From Arthrobacter sp. 9AX (GTDB lineage Bacteria; Actinomycetota; Actinomycetes; Actinomycetales; Micrococcaceae), in the NCBI RefSeq assembly GCF_902506095.1, contig NZ_LR733293.1:3592164-3656163 (forward strand): a DNA stretch of 64,000 nt, given 5' to 3'. The notes under the pieces are model-generated. The model did not search any database and was not told the DNA's origin. It saw only the letters and a program-made list of their open reading frames with translations. The translations under genes and the position numbers were made by a program. Shown in pieces: positions 1 to 8,084 of this stretch (its first letter is position 1; each line of letters begins with the position of its first letter).

Positions 1-1562
1 GGCGCCCGTACCAGGTCAAGGCGCACACCCTGGGCACCCCGGTCACCGAGGACGTGGTGATCTACCAGGAGGACGACGTCGCCATGTGGCTTGGCTTCGA
101 ACTCTCCGCGGACCGCCGCTACCTGGTGCTGGGCATCGGCTGCTCCGAGTACAGCGAGACCCGCCTGCTCCGCTTCGATGACCCCGCCCAGGAACTGGCC
201 ACCGTGATTTCCCGGGACGAACGCGTGCTCTACGAGGCCGAACCCTTCCTCCTTCCCGGCCCTGGCGGCAGCAAGACGGAAAAGATCCTGCTCACGCACA
301 ACCGGGGCGCGATCAACTCCATGGTCTCCCTGACGGACCCGGCCGAGCTGGCAAAGCCGCTCGCGGAGCAGCAGTGGGACACCGTCGTCGCACATTCCGA
401 CGACGTCCGCGTCAACGGCGCGGGCGTCACCTCGACACACCTGGTGGTGTCCATCCGGAAGGACACCATCGAGCGCGTCCAGGTGATGGGGCTCGCCGGG
501 CTGGGGACGGCCTCGCAGGAAGCACCCGTGGAGCCGGCGTTCGAAGAGGAGCTGTACACGGCCGGCGTGGGCCGCTCGGACTACGAGGCGCCGGTGATCC
601 GGCTGGGCTACACGTCCTACTTCACGCCGTCGCGCGTTTACGACTTTGTGCTGCCCACTCCGGAGCAGCCCGCCGGCGAGCTGCTGCTGCGGAAGGAAAG
701 CCCGGTACTGGGCGGCTACGACGGCAACGATTACGTGGCCACCCGCGAATGGGCGACGGCGGCGGACGGCACGCGCATCCCGCTCTCCGTGCTGCGGCAC
801 AAGACCGTCAAGCAGGATTCGACGGCGGCCGGTCTAGTGTACGGGTACGGCTCCTATGAGCTGAGCATGGATCCCGGTTTCGGTATTGCGCGGCTGTCCC
901 TGCTGGACCGCGGTGTGGTGTTTGTGATCGCGCACATCCGCGGCGGCGGCGAGCTGGGCCGGCACTGGTACGAGGACGGCAAGAAGCTCACCAAGAAGAA
1001 CACGTTCACCGATTTCATTGACGCCACCGACTGGCTGGCCGGATCGGGCTGGGTGGATCCGGCCCGGATCGCGGCCCTGGGCGGTTCGGCCGGCGGGCTG
1101 CTGATGGGTGCCATCGCGAACATGGCGCCGGAAAAGTACGCCGCGGTGGTGGCACAGGTGCCGTTTGTGGATCCGCTGACCAGCATCCTGGATCCGGACC
1201 TGCCGCTGTCCGCGCTGGAGTGGGAGGAATGGGGCAACCCCATCACGGATCCTGAGGTATACCAGTACATGAAGTCCTACACCCCGTACGAAAACGTGCG
1301 GCAGGTGGCCTACCCGAAGATCGCTGCCGTGACATCGTTCAACGACACCCGGGTGCTGTACGTGGAGCCGGCCAAGTGGGTGCAGGAGCTGCGGAACAAG
1401 ACCGCAGGATCCGAGCCCATCATCATGAAGATCGAGATGGACGGCGGGCACGGCGGCGCGTCCGGCCGCTATGTCCAGTGGCGTGAACGGGCCTGGGACT
1501 ACGCCTTCATCGCCGATTCGCTGGGGGCCACCACGCTGCTGCCGGGCGCCGGGCTGCGCTAA
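1..1562 (+). CDS. ptrB: Oligopeptidase B (S9A prolyl oligopeptidase family), 5' end missing
   Basis: Cytoplasmic serine peptidase of the oligopeptidase B type, which cuts short peptides after basic residues. The reading frame is open from base 3, so the N-terminus lies outside the window; an internal methionine at 54 is not the start. The visible beta-propeller begins RPYQVKAHTLGTPVTEDVV, as in the family. The catalytic triad is present: Ser in GGSAGG (about 1084-1101), Asp in FNDTRVLY and His in GGHGGASGRY near the C-terminus. The PFVDPLTSILDPDLPL and EWGNP motifs are typical of the S9A catalytic domain. It ends at TAA, followed about 120 bases later by the next operon on the same strand. 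Confidence 0.93.
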   Translation, partial: RPYQVKAHTLGTPVTEDVVIYQEDDVAMWLGFELSADRRYLVLGIGCSEYSETRLLRFDDPAQELATVISRDERVLYEAEPFLLPGPGGSKTEKILLTHNRGAINSMVSLTDPAELAKPLAEQQWDTVVAHSDDVRVNGAGVTSTHLVVSIRKDTIERVQVMGLAGLGTASQEAPVEPAFEEELYTAGVGRSDYEAPVIRLGYTSYFTPSRVYDFVLPTPEQPAGELLLRKESPVLGGYDGNDYVATREWATAADGTRIPLSVLRHKTVKQDSTAAGLVYGYGSYELSMDPGFGIARLSLLDRGVVFVIAHIRGGGELGRHWYEDGKKLTKKNTFTDFIDATDWLAGSGWVDPARIAALGGSAGGLLMGAIANMAPEKYAAVVAQVPFVDPLTSILDPDLPLSALEWEEWGNPITDPEVYQYMKSYTPYENVRQVAYPKIAAVTSFNDTRVLYVEPAKWVQELRNKTAGSEPIIMKIEMDGGHGGASGRYVQWRERAWDYAFIADSLGATTLLPGAGLR

Positions 1563-1602
1563 CGGGAGGCCAGGGCGCGGGTGGGGATTGCCGGTATCCA
1601 AA

Positions 1603-1691
1603 AAAGCTCATCACACTTACTCTTATCTGACGCAGTGCTGTCCGCTGGGGGGCAGGTCAACCGCGCCGGAACATGAGGTGACGTGAGCATG
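1603..1691 (+). promoter_or_regulatory. Leader copy 1 of a duplicated upstream region
   Basis: This 89-base stretch in front of the 1683 gene aligns with 2470-2557 in front of the 2549 gene. Both run from an A-tract through a CTTACT-containing half-palindrome, a conserved GTCCGCTGGGGG / GCCCGCTGGGGG block and CAACC-GCGCC, to the shared start context GTGAGCATG. About two thirds of the bases agree. Copy 1 carries only a weak version of the 22-bp palindrome seen better in copy 2. It probably holds a shared promoter or 5'UTR element; no known riboswitch was recognised. Confidence 0.6.
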
Positions 1692-2477
1692 TTTTCCCAG
1701 CACAGCGACGAAGGAACAACCGCTTGTCCGCGGCGTGCGGCGGGCTTTCCCGGTCGCAAGTTGGCCGTGGCAACCGTTACGGCTCTTTTGGCCGGACCCG
1801 CGGGGGCATGGTGGCCCGCCGCCGGAGCGTACGCCGCAGTCCCCCGGGACGGGAGCACGGTACCGGCTGCCGAATGGGAGGATTCGGGCCCGCCGTGGGT
1901 TTTCCCGTTCGAACCGCCGGAGGACCCGGAAGGGGACGGTAACCAAGCCCTGGCGGTCACCACCACGGACGGCTCAGTGGACTACAGCGTGGAGTTCGCG
2001 CTGGTCTGGGCCGAGGATGGCGAGCCGGTCATCACAAAGAATGAAGCGTACGCGTTCGCCAACTGCACGGACTGCACCGCGGTGGCCGTGGGATTCCAGG
2101 TGGTGCTGATTGAGGAACCAACCGACGTCATAGCTCCGGACAACCGGTCGGCGGCGGTGAACTATGACTGCTCCGGATGCAACACTTTTGCAGTGGCCAA
2201 CCAGCTGGTTCTGTCGCTGCGCGGCCCGTTGAGTGACGACAGCATGGAGCAGCTGTCAGCGCTGTGGTGCGAAATTAACGAGTACGGCAGCGCCCTCGAA
2301 GACGTCCCCCTGTCCGACATCCAGAACCGGCTCGAGGCGTACCAGGAGCAGATCACCGCAATCGTCCAGGCCGGCCCCGGTGCCACCGAAGACGGCAGTG
2401 CAACGTCCGTCGAACCCGCTGCCGAACCTGCCGCCGAAGCCGGAACAGTCAGCGGTGCGGATTTCAAAAAAACATAA
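1683..2477 (+). CDS. Membrane-anchored protein with a double-CxxC domain shared with the downstream M50 protease
   Basis: 264 residues, GTG start with GAGGTGAC just upstream. Residues 1-25 are basic, 26-53 form one hydrophobic segment (TM or signal anchor), and the rest is probably extracytoplasmic. Residues 70-230 are clearly homologous to residues 557-716 of the M50 protease encoded at 3335-5797: both carry WVFPF, DGNQALAV, DGSV-YSV-FALVWAEDG, NEAYAFA and the two cysteine pairs (here C128/C131 and C163/C166, with the same 35-residue spacing). The similarity seems to reach back into the membrane segment, so this gene looks like a free-standing duplicate of that C-terminus. Its function is unknown; a disulfide or metal-binding partner or substrate adaptor is possible. 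Confidence 0.75.
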   Translation: MSMFSQHSDEGTTACPRRAAGFPGRKLAVATVTALLAGPAGAWWPAAGAYAAVPRDGSTVPAAEWEDSGPPWVFPFEPPEDPEGDGNQALAVTTTDGSVDYSVEFALVWAEDGEPVITKNEAYAFANCTDCTAVAVGFQVVLIEEPTDVIAPDNRSAAVNYDCSGCNTFAVANQLVLSLRGPLSDDSMEQLSALWCEINEYGSALEDVPLSDIQNRLEAYQEQITAIVQAGPGATEDGSATSVEPAAEPAAEAGTVSGADFKKT

Positions 2478-2557
2478 TCATGCTTACTATTGTCTGGCGT
2501 CGGGCTGCCCGCTGGGGGTAGACAACCCGCGCCACACTGGAGGTTTGCGTGAGCATG
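2470..2557 (+). promoter_or_regulatory. Leader copy 2, containing a 22-bp palindrome
   Basis: Second copy of the duplicated leader; its first bases overlap the stop codon of the preceding gene. Bases 2470-2491 match the palindrome AATAGTAAGC-AT-GCTTACTATT at 18 of 22 positions, and the right half is perfect. The GCCCGCTGGGGG block follows, then GGAGG 9 bases before the GTG start at 2549. The 2549 gene therefore probably has its own controlled promoter in addition to any read-through. Confidence 0.6.
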
Positions 2558-3328
2558 GAACAGGAAATGCGTCCCCTGACCGACGACGAACTGACCGCAG
2601 AACAGGCAACCGCTTTGCCGGACAAAGAAGTCGCCTCCGTCCTTGACCTGAACGCCGATCTTGACCTCGGCATCGACGCCGCTGCACCCATCGACTTGGC
2701 CGTCGCGGCCAACGCCAACGTCGCCGCTCCGATCGATGCCGCAGCCTCGGCCAACATCCTCTCGTTCGGCTCCGATGCCCAAGCGCTGGCGGACCAGGGC
2801 GTCATGATCGACCAGGGCATCGTGGCGGACGCGAACGCCGAGTCCACGCAGGACAGCGTCATCGGCCAGGCCAACGACACGGTGGACGGCGGCACGGCGG
2901 GCACTGGCGCGGCGGGCACCGATGCTGCGGGCACCGCAGGAACGGGCACCGATGGTGCCGTCCCGGGCGGCTCTGTCCCCGACGGCTCGGTCCCCGACGG
3001 CGCCGACGGAGCGATCCCGGACGGAGGCCTCGGCGACGCACTGCCCGACGTCGGTGCACTGCCGGTGGATCCCGCAGCCGCCCTCGACGGGGACCTGCTC
3101 AACGTCAACGTGGACCTGGCCGCCGACGCCGATATCGCGGCTCCGATCAACGGCGCTGTGGCCGCCAACGCCAACGTGGCCGCGCCGATCGATGCCGCCG
3201 TAGCCGCGAACATCGGCTCCATCGACAGCCAGGCCTACGCCGTGGCTGACCAGGACGCACTGATCACCCAGCACATCGAGGGCGAAGCCAATGCCTCCGC
3301 TGACCAGCAGTCCAACCTCGAACAGTAA
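2549..3328 (+). CDS. Lysine-poor two-repeat protein, possible substrate of the adjacent M50 protease
   Basis: 259 residues, GTG start with a GGAGG ribosome site. No signal peptide or membrane segment is visible. Two related blocks of about 76 residues (32-108 and 183-258) share NANVAAPIDAA-(V/A)-A-ANI, then a run with regularly spaced Ala, Asp and Gln (ALADQ, VMIDQG / AVADQ, ALITQH) and a Gln-rich end. They are joined by a Gly/Ala/Thr/Pro/Asp-rich linker with GSVPDGSVPDGADGAIPDGG. The protein is very acidic and has almost no lysine. The next gene starts six bases downstream. Composition, repeats and position suggest a structural or exported precursor handled by the M50 protein; this is inference, and no known family was recognised. 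Confidence 0.7.
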   Translation: MSMEQEMRPLTDDELTAEQATALPDKEVASVLDLNADLDLGIDAAAPIDLAVAANANVAAPIDAAASANILSFGSDAQALADQGVMIDQGIVADANAESTQDSVIGQANDTVDGGTAGTGAAGTDAAGTAGTGTDGAVPGGSVPDGSVPDGADGAIPDGGLGDALPDVGALPVDPAAALDGDLLNVNVDLAADADIAAPINGAVAANANVAAPIDAAVAANIGSIDSQAYAVADQDALITQHIEGEANASADQQSNLEQ

Positions 3329-3334
3329 GCCCGG

Positions 3335-5797
3335 ATGACCCACACCAGCGGCGGGCCGCGCACCCGGCCCGGCCCGCCGTCGTCGTCCGCTGCACTCCCA
3401 GGCGGGCCTCCGCTGCACGTTCCCGCCCGGGCGGACGGGGTCCAGCTGATCGGCCGGGCGCTGGGATCCGGCTACCGGGAGCCGCCGTCACTGGTCCGCC
3501 GCGCGGACGGGCAAACGCTGCAGCTGACGCCGCTGCTGTTCGCGGTGCTCGAAGCGGTGGACGGCAACCGCACGGTGGAGGAGGTGGCCGAATACGCCAG
3601 CGGGGCGTCCGGCCGGCTCATCAGCGCCGGCAACGTTCGGACCCTGATGGACTCACAGCTGCTGCCGCTTGGCCTGCTCCGGCTGGCCGACGGGTCGCAG
3701 CCGGAGGTGCGCAAAGCCAACCCGTTGCTGGGCATGCGCTTCCGCTACACGGTGACCGATCCGGAGCGGACCCGAAGGATCACGGCACCCTTCACGGCCC
3801 TGTTCAACCCGCTGATTGTGGTGGCTGTGACGGCGGCGTTCCTGGCGTCGTGCTGGTGGGTGCTGATGGTGAAGGGGCTGGGATCGGCTACCCATGAGGC
3901 GTTCGAGAATCCCGTCCTGCTGCTGCTGGTCTTTGCCGTGACCATCCTGTCTGCCGGCTTCCACGAGTTCGGGCACGCCGCCGCTGCGCGCAAGGGCGGT
4001 GCCACGCCGGGCGCCATGGGTGCGGGCCTGTACCTGGTCTGGCCGGCGTTCTTTACGGACGTCACGGATTCCTACCGGCTGGGCCGGGGCGGCCGCCTCC
4101 GCACCGACCTGGGCGGGCTGTATTTCAACGCCACCGTTGCCGTGGCGATCATGGGGCTGTGGTGGGCCACCGGCTTCGATGCCCTGCTGCTGGTGGTGGT
4201 CACACAGATCCTGCAGATGGTCCGCCAACTGCTGCCCCTGGTCAGGTTCGACGGCTACCACATCCTGGCCGATGCCACCGGGGTCCCGGACCTCTTCCAG
4301 CGCATCAAGCCTGTCCTCCTCGGCCTGCTCCCCTGGCGGTGGGGGCGGCCGGAAAACAAGGTCCTCAAGCCCTGGGCACGCGCCGTCGTGACGCTGTGGG
4401 TGCTGGTCACCGTGCCGCTGCTGCTGTTCAGCCTGGCCATGATGGTGATCTCCCTTCCGCGGCTGCTGGCCACCGCCTGGGCCAGCGCCGCCAAGCAACA
4501 GGCCATGCTCACCGAGGGCCTGTCGTCCGGGGATTTCGCCGGTGCCGCGGTCCGCGCCCTGGCCATCGCGGCCGTTGTCCTGCCCACCCTGGGCATGCTG
4601 TACATCCTGGGGCGCCTGCTGCGGCAGGTGGTCACCGGGCTCTGGCAGAAGACGCGCGGCAAGGTTGTGCAGCGCACCGCTGCCATGGGTGCCGTGGCCG
4701 CGCTGTTGGCGGGGCTCGCCTGGGCATGGTGGCCCGACGGCGGGACGTACCGTCCGGTCCAGCCTTACGAACGCGGGACGCTGGCTGATGCAACCTCCTC
4801 AGTCCTGCCGTCCGCAGGCAGTGCCCTGCGGGAGGGCGGCAGCGGGCGGACCGTTGCGCTCTGGCCGGAGGGAGCCGCGAAGCCGACCCGGGAGAACCCG
4901 CAGCTGGCCATGGTGCTGGTTCCCGCAGGGGGTGCGGGTGCTGGCTCATCCGCCGTTGACCCGGCTGGATCCGCCGCATCCGGCGGCGCCGGTGCAGCCG
5001 CTCCGTCGTGGGTGTTCCCGTTCGACCGGCCGGACGCTCCCGAGGAGGACGGCAACCAGGCACTGGCGGTGAACACCACCGACGGGTCCGTCACCTACAG
5101 CGTGGCTTTCGCGCTGGTGTGGGCCGAGGACGGAGAATCCGTTGACACCCGGAACGAGGCCTACGCCTTTGCCAGCTGCAGCGGCTGTTCGGCCGTGGCG
5201 GTGGGTTTCCAGGTGGTCCTCATCGTGGGCCAGGCGGACGTTATTGTGCCAGAAAACCTCTCGGCCGCCGCGAACTACAACTGCTTACAATGCCTCACCT
5301 ACGCCCTGGCCAGCCAGCTCGTCCTCACCCTGGACGGCCCGTTAACGGACGAAGGCATGGCTTCGCTGCAGGCGCTGTGGGCAGAGATCGCGGAGTACGG
5401 CCGGACCATCCGAAACGTACCGCTCTCGGAAATCCAGGGCCGGCTGGCCGCCTACAAGGAACAGATCACAGCCATCATCAGGGCAGACCCCAGCGCCACG
5501 AAAAACCCGGCGCCCACCGGCACTTCCCGGGCCACCGTCCCGCCGGGCGGGACAGCCGAGCCCGCCGCGCCGACCGGAACGGGTGTGCCGGCACCCGGAC
5601 AGACCGCGCCCGGTTCGCTCACAGGAACCCGGGCACCTGCCCCGGCAGGAACAGCGCCTGCCACCGCCCCGCCGAGCCAGCCCGCCCCCGGTGACGCTCC
5701 GCCGTCGTACACCCCCGTTGAGACGCCGGCCCCAACGGCGGATACTGGGGGCACGGCCCCGGCCGTGCAAGCCCAGTCCACTGCAAACCCCAGCTAG
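3335..5797 (+). CDS. M50-type zinc metalloprotease with PqqD-like N-terminus and double-CxxC C-terminal domain
   Basis: 820 residues. Residues 35-125 resemble a PqqD-like peptide-binding fold (REPPSLVRRADGQTLQLTPLLFAVLEAVDGNRTVEEVA style). A multi-pass membrane region follows, with the zinc motif HEFGH at 210-214 and the second-site motif LVRFDGYHILAD near 302-313 (D306), as in putative peptide zinc metalloproteases (YydH-like). After further membrane helices and one near 450-466, an outer domain at 557-716 holds C615/C618 and C650/C653 and matches the 1683 gene product. The last 100 residues are a Pro/Thr/Ala-rich tail. No convincing Shine-Dalgarno is visible six bases after the previous stop, so translation is probably coupled. 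Likely role: intramembrane or membrane-surface processing of an exported peptide or protein. Confidence 0.85.
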   Translation: MTHTSGGPRTRPGPPSSSAALPGGPPLHVPARADGVQLIGRALGSGYREPPSLVRRADGQTLQLTPLLFAVLEAVDGNRTVEEVAEYASGASGRLISAGNVRTLMDSQLLPLGLLRLADGSQPEVRKANPLLGMRFRYTVTDPERTRRITAPFTALFNPLIVVAVTAAFLASCWWVLMVKGLGSATHEAFENPVLLLLVFAVTILSAGFHEFGHAAAARKGGATPGAMGAGLYLVWPAFFTDVTDSYRLGRGGRLRTDLGGLYFNATVAVAIMGLWWATGFDALLLVVVTQILQMVRQLLPLVRFDGYHILADATGVPDLFQRIKPVLLGLLPWRWGRPENKVLKPWARAVVTLWVLVTVPLLLFSLAMMVISLPRLLATAWASAAKQQAMLTEGLSSGDFAGAAVRALAIAAVVLPTLGMLYILGRLLRQVVTGLWQKTRGKVVQRTAAMGAVAALLAGLAWAWWPDGGTYRPVQPYERGTLADATSSVLPSAGSALREGGSGRTVALWPEGAAKPTRENPQLAMVLVPAGGAGAGSSAVDPAGSAASGGAGAAAPSWVFPFDRPDAPEEDGNQALAVNTTDGSVTYSVAFALVWAEDGESVDTRNEAYAFASCSGCSAVAVGFQVVLIVGQADVIVPENLSAAANYNCLQCLTYALASQLVLTLDGPLTDEGMASLQALWAEIAEYGRTIRNVPLSEIQGRLAAYKEQITAIIRADPSATKNPAPTGTSRATVPPGGTAEPAAPTGTGVPAPGQTAPGSLTGTRAPAPAGTAPATAPPSQPAPGDAPPSYTPVETPAPTADTGGTAPAVQAQSTANPS

Positions 5798-5805
5798 GAG
5801 AGCCG

Positions 5806-6012
5806 ATGTCGTTGAGCAAGGGAACGTCCGTGGAATGGAATACGCCGCAGGGCAAGACGCACGGCAAGATCGTGGACAAGAAGACCAGTGACTTCGAGCT
5901 GGACGGCAACACCCACCGCGCCAGCGAGGATGAGCCCCAGTACGTGGTGGAATCGGCGAAAACCGGGGCACGTGCCGCACACAAAGCCTCGGCCCTGACG
6001 GAACGGAAGTAG
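5806..6012 (+). CDS. DUF2945 / hypervirulence-associated TUDOR-domain small protein
   Basis: 68 residues, start ATG at 5806 with GGAGAG upstream, eight bases after the M50 gene. The sequence (SLSKGTSVEWNTPQGKTHGKI, then KTSDFELDGNTHRASEDEPQY and a C-terminal Lys/Arg-rich end) fits the short DUF2945 family, annotated as a hypervirulence-associated TUDOR-like domain. The biochemical function is unknown; family members are small cytoplasmic beta-barrel-like proteins. It sits four bases before the SQR gene, so it is probably cotranscribed. Confidence 0.85.
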   Translation: MSLSKGTSVEWNTPQGKTHGKIVDKKTSDFELDGNTHRASEDEPQYVVESAKTGARAAHKASALTERK

Positions 6013-6016
6013 CACG

Positions 6017-7213
6017 GTGGCCGCGCAGCATGAGGTGGTGGTCATCGGCGGCGGCAATGCGGGCATCTCCCTCGCCGCCCGGCTGGAGCGTTACGGGGTC
6101 AAGGACGTGGCCGTCGTCGAACCGCGGGAGCACCATCTGTACCAGCCCCTGTTCTCGCACATCGCCGGGGGCCGGGCCTTAGCCGCCGAAGCCATCCGGC
6201 CGCAGGAACCCCTGATCCCGGACGGGGTCACGTGGATCCGGGACGCCGCCACCGGAGTGGACACGGACTCGAACACCGTGAGCCTCGCGTCCGGCGGCAC
6301 GGTGGCGTACGGACAGCTGGTGGTGTGCCCCGGGCTGCAGTATGACTGGGATGCCGTGCCCGGGCTCCGCGACGCGGTCCATTCGCCGAACGGCGCCTCC
6401 CACTACGAGTTCGAGTTGGCGCCCAAGGCCTGGACCCTGCTGAGCGGGCTGACATCGGGTACCGCGTTGTTCACGATGCCCGCCGGACCGGTCAAATGCG
6501 GCGGCGCAGCCCAGAAACCCATGTACCTGGCCTGCGACTACTGGAAGGACCAGGGCGTCCTGGACCGCATCCGCGTGGTGATGGTGCAGCCCTACCCCAC
6601 CGTGTTCGGCGTGCCGGAGGTGGACCGGGAGCTGGACCGCAAGATCGCCGAGTACGGGATCGAGCTGTGGACCAACAGCGAACTGGTGTCCGTTGACGCG
6701 TCCGGGCAGCGGGCAACGATCCGCAACACGGAAACCGGCGATGAGGAAGTCCTGCATTACGACGTCCTCAACGGCGTGCCGCCGCAATCGGCTCCGGACT
6801 GGCTCAAGGCCACCGACCTGCCCGCGGCCGGTGACGCCGGCGGTTTTGTGGAGGTGGACCGGCAGACCCTGCGGCACATCCGGTTCCCGAACGTCTGGTC
6901 CCTGGGTGACGCCGCCGGAACCACCAATTCAAAGTCCGGCGGTGCCTTGCGCAAGCAGACCTCCGTGCTGGCCAGGAACCTGGTGGCCGGCCGGAAGGGG
7001 AAGCGGCTGCCGGCCAAGTACAACGGCTACTCCGTGTGCCCGTTCACCGTCTCCCGCGACACCGTGGTGTTCGCCGAGTTCGACGACCGCTACCGGCCCA
7101 TGCCCACCATCCCCCGCGTCCCCACCTGGAACGAGAGCAAGCTGTCCTGGGTGGTGGACCGGACCATCTTCCCGCAGGTGTACTGGAACCTGATCCTCAA
7201 GGGCCGCGCCTAG
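6017..7213 (+). CDS. Sulfide:quinone oxidoreductase-type flavoprotein
   Basis: 398 residues, GTG start. FAD-dependent, membrane-associated disulfide oxidoreductase that would oxidise sulfide and pass electrons to quinone. The N-terminal dinucleotide motif is VVVIGGGNAGIS (7-18). The redox cysteines expected for SQR are present: C161 in GPVKCGGAAQKPMYL and C341 in GYSVCPFTVSR, matching the type II (mitochondrial-like) family; a further C104 lies in VVCPGLQY. The C-terminal FAD-binding motif is NVWSLGDAAG. No persulfide dioxygenase or rhodanese lies next to it. Its TAG stop overlaps the stop codon of the convergent acetyltransferase gene. Confidence 0.85.
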   Translation: MAAQHEVVVIGGGNAGISLAARLERYGVKDVAVVEPREHHLYQPLFSHIAGGRALAAEAIRPQEPLIPDGVTWIRDAATGVDTDSNTVSLASGGTVAYGQLVVCPGLQYDWDAVPGLRDAVHSPNGASHYEFELAPKAWTLLSGLTSGTALFTMPAGPVKCGGAAQKPMYLACDYWKDQGVLDRIRVVMVQPYPTVFGVPEVDRELDRKIAEYGIELWTNSELVSVDASGQRATIRNTETGDEEVLHYDVLNGVPPQSAPDWLKATDLPAAGDAGGFVEVDRQTLRHIRFPNVWSLGDAAGTTNSKSGGALRKQTSVLARNLVAGRKGKRLPAKYNGYSVCPFTVSRDTVVFAEFDDRYRPMPTIPRVPTWNESKLSWVVDRTIFPQVYWNLILKGRA

Positions 7214-7842
7214 GCACTGCCGGTTATTGACGAAGGGCCCACGACCGCAAGGTTCCCTGGCCGGGCTTGCGAGGTGCGGCGCTTCAAAGCCCGGTCCACC
7301 CGCCACTCGTCGGCCAGGACCGCGTAGATCAGCTCGGTGGCCCACTGGCCTTTGTAGTGCCACTTGTCCACGTGCCGCCCCTCCTGCCGCATGCCCAACC
7401 GGCGGCAGAGTTCTGCGGATGCCGTGTTGAGCTCGTCCAGCCGGGCCTCGATCCGGTGCATGCCCAGTTCTTCGAAGCCGAGTTTGAGCACAGCGTCCGC
7501 GGCTTCGGTGGCGTAGCCCTTGCCCCGGGCAGCGGGCGCCAGCGTCCAGCCGATTTCGCCCTGGCCCCGGCCGGGGAGCCACTTCAGGACCACCTCGCCC
7601 TGCAGGCCGGGACGGGCCGGGTCCTCGATGGCGAGCGCCACCCAGTCGCCCTCCTTCTCGAAGGCGAAGTTGGCGTACTTGCCCACCCGCTCCATCGACT
7701 GCGTGTACGTCTTGGCCGGGCCGGGCAGGAACCGTGCCGTCTGCGGCAGCGAATGGTAGGCGTGGTAGGCGTCCAGGTCGCTGCCCTCGAAGCGGCGCAG
7801 GATGAGCCGTTCCGTCCGGATCGGCAGGGTGATGTGCGGCAT
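7210..7842 (-). CDS. GNAT family N-acetyltransferase (RimJ/RimL-like)
   Basis: 210 residues. Begins MPHITLPIRTERLILRRFEGSDLDAYHAY, the usual opening of RimJ/RimL-type acetyltransferases. The acetyl-CoA site is GEIGWTLAPAARGKGYATEAADAVL (motif A, with RGKGYA), followed by GMHRIEARLDELNTASAELCRRLGMRQEG. The likely substrate is an amine or protein N-terminus; it is not predictable here. The last 20 or so residues are encoded by a dispersed repeat (7231-7274), so the C-terminal extension is probably not part of the fold. The TAG stop (7210-7212) overlaps the stop of the convergent SQR gene. Confidence 0.88.
   Translation of the reverse strand: MPHITLPIRTERLILRRFEGSDLDAYHAYHSLPQTARFLPGPAKTYTQSMERVGKYANFAFEKEGDWVALAIEDPARPGLQGEVVLKWLPGRGQGEIGWTLAPAARGKGYATEAADAVLKLGFEELGMHRIEARLDELNTASAELCRRLGMRQEGRHVDKWHYKGQWATELIYAVLADEWRVDRALKRRTSQARPGNLAVVGPSSITGSA
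7231..7274 (-). repeat. Diverged third copy of the 56-bp repeat found at 14693-14804
   Basis: Read on the minus strand, these 44 bases match the core of the tandem repeat at 14693-14804: CCTCGCAAGC-CGGCCAGG, then a variable GAACCTTGCGG part, then CGTGGGCCC. About 36 of 44 positions agree with one or two gaps. It lies inside the 3' end of the acetyltransferase gene and contains the inverted arms GGCC...GGCC. Confidence 0.65.
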
Positions 7843-7975
7843 GGACCGAGGCTACTCCAAGGCCCGTCGATTGCTCACTTTGAACTGCAGGAGCCTTCCA
7901 GGACCGAAGTCCGGCCGCAAAAGTTACGCCGCCGCACCACGGCTGTAATCGGGCGGAAATCTTCAAAGTATGTAC

Positions 7976-8065
7976 TTATGGACATTCAATGCTCTATAAA
8001 TGAGAAATATAGACATTGACAGCCATTCATATCCATATTTGGACACTCAATGATGTTTGTCCATA
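7976..8065 (+). promoter_or_regulatory. AT-rich control region with repeated TGGACA sites
   Basis: This is an AT-rich island between the acetyltransferase and the DUF5058 operon. It contains TATGGACATTCAATG (from 7977), ATAGACATTGACA (from 8010), TTGGACACTCAATG (from 8039) and the inverted TTTGTCCATA (8056-8065). The first and last form a TATGGACA / TGTCCATA pair. Spaced copies of one half-site upstream of a metabolic operon that ends with an Lrp/AsnC-type gene suggest binding of that regulator as a multimer. Confidence 0.55.
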
Positions 8066-8084
8066 GGTCTTCATAGGAGTGCAC

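Noticed and set aside
1621..1680. Known riboswitch (c-di-GMP or c-di-AMP type) in the duplicated leader
   Set aside because: The leader is too short and lacks the conserved cores of those classes.
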